This document shows, piece after piece, positions 37,501 through 49,500 of a stretch of DNA of 64,000 nucleotides (the stretch's first letter is position 1; each line of letters begins with the position of its first letter). This DNA comes from Hippasteria phrygiana (taxonomy: Eukaryota > Echinodermata > Asteroidea > Valvatida > Goniasteridae), in contig JAZGUH010000112.1 in assembly GCA_037893225.1 (NCBI GenBank), forward strand, positions 1-64,000, written 5' to 3'. The notes below the pieces were generated by a model. The model was not told where the DNA came from and did no database searches. It saw only the letters and a list, made by a program, of their open reading frames with translations. The translations under genes were made by a program, and so were the position numbers.

Positions 37501-40500
37501 CGTAACACGGCGTGACATTACGTCAGCAATTTTATCCCGAATAACCTTTAACCTTTGAGATACCGAACTGGCTTATTCGATTCGTGCTGAAAGAAAATTA
37601 CACCTGGAGAACAAACCAGCATTTAAAAACAACAAAACCATTTAAAGAGGGCATAACAAATGTTTAAATGTCAACATTTCATGTCAACAGAACTCTAAAA
37701 TAAATAAAACCTGGGGCAGCAGATTTAGGATGAGGGGTGATGTCCGACGCTCTGTTGCTTCATTGAGCCTCTTGTATCGATACTATCATGGAAGGTGGCC
37801 TTTCATCATTAGTTCCCCCTGTTCAAACTTTCAGGCACTCTCCTCGCCTGGCTGTCTCATCACATCCTTTCACTGTTGTTCCGAAGGCTAGTACTGTGAG
37901 ATACTTTTCCCTTGTACATGTACTGCCTCACCTTGGAACTCCTTACCTGTAACCTGCTTCCCTTCATACATATCATCTTTCACAATTTAAACGAAATGTG
38001 AATAGATACTTTCTATCCCTGTGATTTCTGTCTTCTCTAGTCTTTTGTAGCCCACACCTTGAGTGGCCTTTTGGCCTTGTGTTGGGCGATACCCATTAAA
38101 AAAAAGGCAGGTAAGAAAATAACGAGGGGGGTTCGCCCACCTGCAAAACCCCCCTTGGAGTAACCTAACATCTTCGGACCTCCATACCTTTCTGTTTGGC
38201 GCCCTTGACCATCTTCTCGTATTGCTCTTTGTGCTTCTGTTCCTCATCTGGACTCTTGGCCGGTAGATGTCTGGACAAGACACACAAACATTGGACGTGA
38301 TGTATTAGACCCCTGTACTGATGATGTCTGGGTTTGGTGATGTGTGCGGACAATAGATTTGAAGCTCCATAGAAAAGCACACACGTAAGAAAGCGTGATG
38401 TCACCAGTATCTGAGGCACATGATGCTTTTAACATCTTAATTCAATTGTGACACCTCCCTCCCCCACGCTGTCCCACCCACACACAATGTACTTTTGTAC
38501 AGGACACTGGTACCCCAGGGTGGGGGTTTGATCACTTCTGAAATGGGAGTCCCACATTGGGGGTGGGGCAGCAAGGGGGGAGGGAGCACATTTGATGGAT
38601 GCTTAACTATTCATACATGTACATGTACATTTAAATACTGAGAAAAGTTGTAAATATATTAAGGCTGTCCCGAAAATACAAAATATTTGAATATTTGATT
38701 GTCAACCGAATATTCGAATACCTTTTTGCCAGTTCGAATATTTGAAGAAAATGTACAGGTATGTACAGATACGACTTTGATGCTATTTGGAAAAGTGCCG
38801 CATTTTGTTTACGGTAACTTTTGTGGACGGAGGTTTATTGTTCCAGTCCGTAAAACCCTTGATACTTAAACTATACAAAAACAAATGCATAAACGCAGGC
38901 TGGAGTTTGGTTTCTTGTTATCAGAACGTTATACGTGCCCGTAATGATCTTGTGCATGCAAAAAAATGTTGATCGGGCATAATATTGATCGCCGCGGGTA
39001 AAACACCGTGGCGTGCTTATCGAGCAACTTTTTACCAGCGTCGCATGTTTGCAGCTGACGTGAGAAAACTTGATCGGCGAATATCGAATATTTCAATATT
39101 CGGTCAAACCCAGTTTCAAATAATCGAATACCTAATTATTCAAAAATGAACAGCCCTAAAACCTGGCACAAAAAATCCACGTGCTACGGTACGCTGCATT
39201 TGAAAGTTAACCTGGGAACAGGGAATTTCTTTCACAAAATGTGAACAAATGTTCCCACTGTGGGGAAAACATTTTCACGCCTTTCACACAATTGCAAAAC
39301 GTGAATGCGACTGCGAATTCTTTTCACAAAATTTCCCATTCCCATTCGCAGTGTTAACTTTCAACTGTAATGTACTGTACCTACACATGACATACATGTA
39401 TGTGTACACACACATATGTGTACAATACAGTAGGCATCCCTTTAAAATCAGTGGCTTGAGTACAACCATGGAGGAAGGGATATATCCTTCCTCCATGGTA
39501 CAACACTGCAAGATGGTTAACCTTATAATGTGCACTAGACTAGATGATATCATGTACATTTGTGTCCCTAATGCTTACAGCATGTACATACATGTACATG
39601 TACTTGTACAGTGTGCATCCGATGTACAATGTACACGGAAGATTATGCATAATATTCTCTGACTGTTATCAAGTGGCTTATAGGATGTTATAATGATGTC
39701 AGTTCATGCATTAAGAGCACAGTGTCCTGCGACTGAGTTGAACAAGGAAGTACATGTATTGGCATACATGTACACATGTACATTACAGTTATTCTGACGA
39801 GCAGGCACAGCAGTTTCGGTGTACACCGCACAGTTTACATTTAATTAAAGTTTGCACTCTCAAAATCTGTGCAGTGAAGCGTAATGCACACACTAGGCTT
39901 GTGCAGCCAAGCTTAACACTCCCCAATACCCGAACAATGGATTGAATATATGCAGAAAATGCGGGAACAGCCGTCAACCACGTAGGTGGTCTTTTCCAAT
40001 CCTCGGCTACACATGTAGCTGTTATCCGTATTCAATTGGCTAATCTTTCCGCATGTCCACAAATGTGGGAAACACAGTGACGTCATTACTTGGTACACTG
40101 TAGGCCTATAGAAGGTTTGCCCTTACACTAGGGGTATAACGATACACTGTGCCACTTTCTTGTGATATGACACGCGCCACGACTCTTGGTCACGATATGT
40201 TTAGGGCCATATTGATGAATCGAGATGTCAGTAAATTATGATATTAAAATGCTACGATATGGTATTGCGATGTATGGAAATGTGTATTGTAACATTCCAT
40301 GAAATTGAGGCATTCTGGCATTCTTTGATCACGTAATTGTTTTGTTTTCTTAAAACCAAACTGGCTTTAATGATGATTATGGTATGAACTTGTAGAGTAA
40401 AAGGAAGGCTTTCGAATGATACAAAACATGAGGGCATTATATGTGATATATTTACATTTTGTCACCAAGTGTGATGGTGTTCCAGGCTAAATTATGGGGG

Positions 40501-43500
40501 GAATTTTGTGACATAAAAACTTACAAAGTACAAAGGGTTCAGAGGTGAAAACAAATTTACTATTTTTTTCTTTTACATGAGAGGTTATGCAAAACAGCAT
40601 GTAACTTAACAACAAATCATATTTTCAGTATCTCTTACATCTTTTCTGTTATATGGCTAAAAACAATCTGTGGTTAAGTGGTAACGGATGGTGTCCCATC
40701 CTGCCTGCATGTCTAGCTTCCTTACTTTTCATCAAATGAAGTCTGAATTAAATTTCATTTCTTTTGTGTGATTACTGTTTTAATAAAAGTAACTTGTAGA
40801 TTCAATATATTGGACTGCCTTTTCAAAATTGGGGCAAAATGGACTCGGATGTAACGTTGGTGTCCCATGTTACATCCTTACAATTATTGGAACTTTCTTC
40901 CATAATTCATCTGTAAGCAGTATGTGAGATGTCCATGCAACATGATAACAAAAGCCCTGTCCGCACTGGACTTTTGTTGGTAAAGCTTACTGAGACGATG
41001 GGTACTTTTCCCATTTTAAGTCCAGTGCAGACAGCCTAGGACGTTTTCCTCTCAGTTACTTTTCCTGAGTCCAGCGGGTACTTCTACTGGGCAACTGCTG
41101 CCCAGGAAAACTGACCAGGTAACTTTTCCCGAGACGATAAGTCCAGTGCGGACAGTGCGAGTCGGTAAAAGCGGCTCAGGAAAGCGTACATCCGTGGGAC
41201 ACCACGAATGCGCTTTGCATTGTTTCACCGCGGTGCAGCGAGTTTCCAAATTCCAATGCGTTTTTCCTCTTTTGGTCACAATCATGGCAGATATTATTAT
41301 TGATAAAGTCGGAAGTTTGATTAGTGCTACCAGTGCATCATTCCCAGATGATAATGAAGGACGTCAACGTGTACACACCGGCCAAAAGAATGAAAAGGCA
41401 CTTGTGCTTTGGGTCAATCGGGTAAATGCAGAAAGGTCACGCAAAACGCCCTCATGAGTAACCGTTATACTGCGGAAGTTGGTCACATTTGACCATTTTT
41501 CATTTTACCATTGTCTCGGTAAAACCTTCCAAAAAAAGTCCAGTGCGGACACAGCTTTATCTTCCCCCAGTACCACATTCTTTGTTCAGTCAAGCATAAA
41601 CCACTCAAGCAGAAAAAGCAGCCGACTGCTTGCTGAATGGTTGTATTTTCAACCCAAGACTTCACCCTCAAGAGTTGATTGAAAAGGAAAATGTGTGTAA
41701 AATTTGTTCCATGAAAATCACAAATCAAGTAAACTCGACATGGGTAATTAGCAGGGGTGCTGTCGAGTAAACTTGACATTGGCAAGGAAAGGGTTAAAAC
41801 AACATCATATTATTATTGCATCGTTATAGACGTATGATACGTTGCACATGCAGCATGTGGACAAAGTTAGGAAAAAAAAACTTGTTGTGTTGCCCTCGGA
41901 CCGACCGTAAAAATAGACAGAATCAGGGTCGTTTTTTTTATTTTTTTTTATTCAATAAAAATGTAACTCAGCCTCTCTGTCTGATAAAGTATTTGTATTT
42001 GATGTATACCTTCTTTACTTTATGCGTATTTTCATGTAAAAACTAAACCAGGGGGTTCGTCCAACGTTTAGGCCTAAACACACATGGGTGGGAGTGAAGA
42101 TGACTTCGATCCGTCGTGCTCGTCAAAGCTCCATTTGGGCTGAAGAGTAGCCTAGCTAAAAACCCTTAAACTTTGGGTCTGGGGAGGTCTAGCAAGAAGA
42201 AAAAGAACAAGGACAGCGCCTGTGAAAATGCTATGTACAGACAACCAATTCAATGTCTTTTAGAGATGTACAAAATGTACATTTCTATTTAATATATTGT
42301 AGTGGAAGAGTCAAATCGAATTGGCAAAAACTTTGTCGTATCTCATTCAATCGGTTGATATGAAGCCAAAAGTTAGAATACTTCCATTTGGTTTGCTTCT
42401 TCAAGAAGTCGGTAGCGACGGCGAAAAAAAAATTAAAAATTCCGCGACAACCGACCCTCTTTTGTAATGTTACCGGTCCAAGGGCAACACTACAATTTTT
42501 TTTTTTGCCTATCCAAGAACTTGTAATCATCGATACTGCAGATCAATTGCATAGTGACCCAATTATTGGGTCGCAAAAAAAATCATACCGTTAACGATAC
42601 ATATCACAAATACAATGTACATGTACATGTTTTAACTGTAACCTAAAATGTGGCCAACCCCACCACCTCTGTTGTTGTAGTTCTTTAATTACCTACATGT
42701 ACACGTAGAGTGGATTTTAGCCTTGTATATTGGGGACTTAGGCTAAACTTACTGAGGGCGGTTTTCCAGAATCAACGCTGTGGTGGAGGTTGCGGGTCTC
42801 ATGCCCGACTGCTTCTTTTTCCAGTTCAGGGAGAGCGTTGGCGGGTGTGTCTTGCCCTTGGGCGGGTAGTTGCTATCAAACTGATTGGTGTGGTGCGGCG
42901 TTGTCGGCGCTGTCGCCCCTGTCACCGCTGCCTGCTTGGCGGGGCTTCGATTGAACAATTTCCAGCCTGAGCTAGCCGGGCTGTCAGTCTGGTCGACAAC
43001 CGACTTGGCGGACGACTTCCATGGAAAAAGATTTCTGTTTGAAAAGCAAAGAAGTAAATGTGGTCAAAATATACATGTACACTGATGTAATGTTAGATAA
43101 ACAAGTTACATCTACGTACATGTATGTATGTACATGTACTGCATAAGCACATGTACAAGAGAACAAGTGCTTTAAAACCCTAACCTCACATAAAGCTACA
43201 AAATAATACTTGGAAGATGTAGTATGCATTGTTATACAACACCTGAATAAATCCCCGCCATCCGATTGGTGGAGAGTCGATCACGTGCATTGAATTATTT
43301 GACCCATCACACGACGCGAACCCGCCCCGCCCAATACGTTCTATCACATGGGTCTATCACATTATGCGCGCGCATTGATAGAACCAAAAAACTTTTCTAA
43401 TTTCACGGTCACTAGGTGGCGCTACAACAGCGCTGTCATCTACACAACATGGCGGCCGAGTTACCAGAACTGCCGCGGTTTGTTCTCCTAACAGACGACG

Positions 43501-46500
43501 AAATATTGGAACTTGTAAGCAATGCTGACGCTCCAAATACAAAGAGACAAATCAAATATGCAGTGAAACGATTAGATGAATTTGCTAGACACGCAGGAAC
43601 AACAATTGAAGCTTTAACTAATTCGGAACTCGACAATTTTTTGTCCCGGATTTATGCGGAACTGAGAAAGGAAAACGGCACGTTGTACACAAAGAAATCC
43701 ATGCATGCAATCCGCTATGGACTTCACCGGCATTTCAAGGCGGTAAGAGGCATTGATATAAATGATGCTAAACTGTATGTGGACAGTACCAGAGTGTACA
43801 ATGCAATGATGGTCAAACTGAAAAAGGCAGGAAAGGGAACATTTTTAACTGTTCGAGACTTTTCAAGACAGTAATTGGTTACTGGAAGTTCTGAATTTGT
43901 AAAACAGTTTTTTACAATTCTGAACAGTTTTTAACTTGAATAAAATGCATTGAAAGTGTTCCCCCAGCTATCAGTGTTACTACATGTTTCTTACATTTAT
44001 GTAAGCACCAGTTTACAAGTTACCAATCAGATGACGAGAATTTATTCAGGCGTTGTATAAAACAAATAATGAATGTTTCACATTCGTGCGATGGAAAGAA
44101 TAATTTCATTCGGTGACAGATGGCATGTTCTATTCCACTCGGCTTCGCCTCGTGGAATAGAGAATGCCATCTGTCACCTCATGAAATTATTCTTACCATC
44201 ACACTCATAAACATTCATTATTTGTATACTCACGCCTACATGTATTTGTGTGCAATGATTGTCGTAATTTTTAGTATTAGGTAGCATACATGTACATGTG
44301 TGTACTTCACCCCAAAATATGTACATGTACATACATGTATACATGTACAAAATGTAGTACTACTGTTTGTTGCTGGGGTTGGAGGAAACATTTCTTTTAT
44401 CATCTACTGGTTTTCAGAGATGATACGTGTACAATTGACCTACATGTATCGCCGCTTACGAGTTAACCACGCCCCTTAGACAACCCTATGGGAATTTCAT
44501 GTGGGAAATTGTTGTTTGTCTCAGATTTTGCACATTCCAAGTGGAATTATAATTGATGTGATTGGACAATAATTCACAAGCTGCGTTGACGTGATTCAAC
44601 CGTGATAGGTCAATGTACCGGTTTCCTGGCCATCAACTTACATGCAGCATGCAACTTTTTACCGGTTGCAGCACTGAGACACATGAAGAATCAAACTAAA
44701 TTATTTGAAAAGGAACAGCCCTAATAGCCTTTCACATCCAGCAAACTGGAAGCTCCTTAAAACTCCATCAAGTTTAACAACACCACAAGGACATGACCCC
44801 AGCTAAGGCCAACAACTGATTTACAAATCCCCCACTGTGAGCGAGACAAGGTGGCCTAGAAAATATTGTACACATAATGTACAGACATGTAGCTTAGTCT
44901 AGCACACTGTGTACTGTGCAAACATATACAAACAGGTGTACATGTACACAGCATTAAAATTGTCTTAGGCAAAACTAACCCAAAAAAAAAAAAAAGCATG
45001 TTTAGCATGCACGCTGGTAGGGCGGTCCCAAATATAGCGGATACTCAATTATTTTTATCCTGGGTTGATTTTTTTTTTTTTTTTTTAATCAGATTTTGTT
45101 TAATTTAAATCAGATTTTTTAAAATTTAAATCAATTTTTTTAATTTATTTTTTACCATCGTACCATTGGCATAAAACATTTGTTTCAAATAAGTCAATTT
45201 AAATGACCATCATTGAAAGTCAAGTATAACCACACACAATTGTTCATGAAATCAGTGCTGAAATCCCTTTCATTGGTCATATTCTTTTCTTAGAATACAA
45301 AGTTTGATACACTTTCTCACCGTTGGTGGCGCCATTTAACCTCTTTGTTTTGTTCTCACCCATAGACAAAATAAGTTTGCAAGGCGTAAGGCCCCTACAA
45401 ACAAAAGCAACAAAAAAAAAAAAAAAAAATTGGCAACGAGCAGGGGGTGATTCGACCCCCGACCCCCCCCATCCGCACCTGCCTAGGGGGTTAGGGTTTA
45501 AAACCCTTACCCCTAATGATTACCCTGTTAAATCCAACAGAGTCCAATGGTAACTCATTATGAGTTTCCTGCTCAATCCAACGCAGTCCAACATGCCAAG
45601 TTATTGGGAAACTAAAAACATAAAATGGCTTGCCAACTGTATATTTTTCTGTTGAATGCTGAATCCAACAGCATGGTATCTGCATGTTTCAGAAAGTCAA
45701 ATTTAAGACTTTTTAAGACCCTTTTAATGCTGCCCTAAACAAAATTTAAGCAGGGTTAGGGTTATTATTAATTAACCCTAACCTTCCCAAATCCTCCAAA
45801 ATCCTCTTTGCAAAATGGAGGAATTTGGAGGATTGAGGGCACTTGAAAGTTGATGCATCGGAGGATTTTGCAGGATTGAGGTTACTAGGGGTTTTTGCCC
45901 CTGCAGGAATATGGAGGATCCAGGTTATCAGGCTCAATGTGATACATGAGGATTTTGGAGGATTGAGGTTACTAGGGGTATGCAAAAAAAACCTGGAGGA
46001 TTTTGGAGGATTCGTGCTATGGTCCCCATAAGAGGATTTTGGAGGATTCAGGTTATATGGAGTTTTAACACTTTGAAATCAGAGGATGTTGGAGGATTCA
46101 GGTTACATGGGGGGGAAATGATGTAGGGAGTTAGGGTTAATACAAAAGTTACACCGCTTAGTGTCAAATGCTGCCTTTTGGTCAACAGAAATTTGTTTGG
46201 GCCGGGTGTTTAATTGTTCCCGTCAGTAAAACCCTTGACACTTATAAAATAATTACTGCAAAAATGCAGGCTGGAGTTTGGTTTCTTGTTATCAGAACGT
46301 TATACGTACTCGTAATGATCTTGAATGGTGCATGCAAAAATGTCCATCGGTCGGTTCACAATATCGATCGCCGCACGTAAAACACCAGCATGCTTTGCGT
46401 GCAACTCTTTACCGGCGCAGCATGCAGTTGAATCAGAAACGTGAACAAATTGATCGGTGAGTATTAAATGTTTGAATATTCGGTCTAACCCAGTTTCGAA

Positions 46501-49500
46501 TAATCGAATACTGAATTATTCGAAAGTGCAGAGCCCTACCTGCTGGCTTAATTTTTCAAAGGTCCCCTCTAAAAAAATCAGTCCATTAAAATGCAGAAGG
46601 AAGAGAGGAAATCCCTATAGTCAATTTATTGCACACTTTAAATAGATTTGGGACTCCTATTTCAGAGAAAGCATTCTTGAAAAAAAAATGGGGGCAGCCA
46701 TTATGGAAATTACTACCCAGAATGATGTACATTTGTAAACACATGCACATACATCAAAATCCTTATTTCTTACAGTATGTACATGTACCATTGTTTTGGA
46801 CCAATTGATAACACTTTGTACCATTTTCATTTTTTGTAAACTTTTAATACAATGTAGTTAGCAGTCTTCGTAGCCACACAGGACACATGTGCTTTAATTT
46901 GTTTTTTTGAGTGATTGACATTAACAGACTGATATGATTCTCTTTATCAGCTGGCCTCTAATGCGAGGCTGTATTATGGAAATATCGCATTTGGATCAGA
47001 TCTGATCATCATATCTGTGCTTTTTATCATCAAGTAATTTGCATACATGGTACATGTACATTGTACATGGTACATGCTAACTGCATTCCATCTTTGTCTG
47101 GCTGACCCAAGTGTACATCACAAAGTCCGGAAGGGCAATATGCCACAAATTATCACTGGTACTTTAAATCTAATTGACAAAAGACTTGTACGTCAACAAT
47201 CCATATTATTGATTCTATTATTTGCAATGTCTTCACAATTGCTGTTTGTACACAATGTGCAGGATACATGTACTATTGTTGTCTGAAGAGGGGTGTGGGG
47301 CGATGAAAAGGGTAATAGAAATGTGCTGGAAAGCAGATCAAAGCTTGCAGATTTATGCAGATTCTCCACAAGGGTCTTTGCGGGGCAGCCCGCCCTGCGT
47401 AATTTTTCTACCACGTCATTTTTCTGTCCTGAATGCAAAGTTTTGTTTGAATAGAAAGAGCCAGCCACCAACATGACAGTTTCTCACCCAACAGATTACA
47501 CACATGTATACAAGTACATGTACGTGAAGTTAATCCCTTGAGTACGGTATTTTACGGGAGACGTCGGGGTGCCGCGGTGGCTCTGGCAGCTAAGCGAACC
47601 GTTACAATGTGTTTGTGCAGTCAAGCGTAACATATACACAATAATCCAACAATGGATTGAAACTGCACAAACAGCGGCCAATGGCGTCATCCGGCCTGGT
47701 GGCACTGTTTTGTTTGCGCCATATGGCGGCATCCGTACGCAAGGGGTTAACCCTAACCATGCCAGACGCAGCACAGTGCATCTGTGGTGACAGCTTGACC
47801 TTGCTGCACTCTGCACACAAGTCAATGTGACAAAGTATCTGATGCGTCTGGCAGGGTTTCTAGCCAAAATACTCTGGAGGGTTAGGGTTAAGGCACAATG
47901 TTGGCACCATAGTCCCTTCCGCGGGAGGGCGCTTCATCCTAATATCCAAGTGCAAGATTGTTCTGTCATTCCCAAGGGAACCAACAGCCCTTTTTTTTAC
48001 AGAATAATGCATTGTTTAGCTTCACATAAATACAAACTATACATGTACATGTACATGTATGTGTATGTACAAATGTACAGTACACACAGTCGTACTTTCC
48101 AAATACGTGCGGGGACAATGCTTTGTGTTTCCTATTGTTCCTTTAACCCTAACGTACATACATTTGTAAATCCATCAAAATCCTTCCCCCGTTTTGGAGG
48201 ATTTTGGCGGATTCAGGATACCTCCATACTGTAACCTGGGGGATTTTGATGGATTGAAGATTGTAAGCCTAGCGGTACTGCAGGACTTTGATGGATTCAG
48301 GATTCCTCCATATTGAGCAGTCACCCAAACCAACTTTTTGTGCTTGACAAAATAGGTGGATTTGGGCGGATTCAGGATACTTTCTAGTCAAGTTACCAAA
48401 GGAGTTAGGGTTAATATAACCCAACCCCATAGACTAAGCACGCACTTCTACGTGCAAGGACCGATTTCAACAAAAGACTTGACGTGCGAGGACTGAAAGG
48501 TTTCTTTGTATTTCCTTTGTCCTCTTGTCCTTGGACATGTTTACGGAACCTGTACAATCAAGGCTGCACAATTCACACAACACTTTACATTGCACTTTGA
48601 TTTGGTCAACATTCGAAATACGGTATTTACATGCATGACATGTATAGCGTGTAATAAACAATACTCTTGACTAAATGGTTACAATTCAAATGTCATGCAG
48701 GTTCAACCAATCAAGTTGCAGAAACTACATGTATTGTGGGTACATTGTATGTACTTGTAATCTGTAACACAGCATTAACCCTAACCCCTTGGGTAACTTT
48801 ACTAGAAAGTATCCAGAATCCGCCACAATCCACCTATTTTTTCATGCACAAAAAGTTGGTTTTGGTGACTGCTCAATATGGAGGTACATTGTACATGTAT
48901 CCTGAATCCATCAAAATCCTGCAGTAACGCTAGGCTTACAATCCTCAATCCATCACAATCTCCCAGATTTCAATATGGAGGTATCCTGAATCCGCCAAAA
49001 TCCTCCAAAACAGGGGAATGATTTTTTGATGGATTTATGAATGTTAGGGTTAATGTTCTCCTTTGGAGAACCCCAAATATTAAATTCCAGCCCTGAATCA
49101 AAACTGTTGTGCACATGTGCAGTTGGAATACCGAACTGGCTTATTGTTCTTCCTTTTCGTATTGTTCTAACATGTAGACTGTTTGGCAAATGCTGTGACT
49201 GTACAGACCTTCAGCAGAGAATACATTACCAATCCACCAAGGTACATGTACATGTACGTAGTTTTATCTGAAAATTTCAAATTCTAATTATACAGGCTAC
49301 TACCGCATATCATTAACCCTCTACCCTGTTATTAAAATCCAACCAACTCAAACAATGCTATGAACACAGGGACATGTACAATGTACATGTACATTGTACA
49401 TTGTACTTTGTAAATATACAGCCTAACCAGATACAGTACACATACAGTACATGTGTAAATTTTCTCAACCCTCAACTTACTGTATGTAATTAATTAAAGG

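Larger units (their letters stand above)
43172..44410. repeat. subfamily A element split by the ORF-bearing insertion
   Basis: The left part (43172-43230) and right part (about 44244-44410) match 33242-33480 on either side of the insertion. The left end is degraded (TTAAAACCCTAACCTC), and extra TACATG repeats expanded near 44,285-44,350. Confidence 0.65.

Noticed and set aside
38787..38972. 61-codon ORF in the hAT-like element as remains of a transposase
   Set aside because: The copy at 46.2 kb keeps the DNA similarity but not the frame, so it is probably non-coding.
41146..41457. 103-codon ORF inside the 40951-41559 element as a transposase fragment
   Set aside because: Short, with no DDE or zinc-finger pattern, and not conserved in the related element near 52.4 kb.
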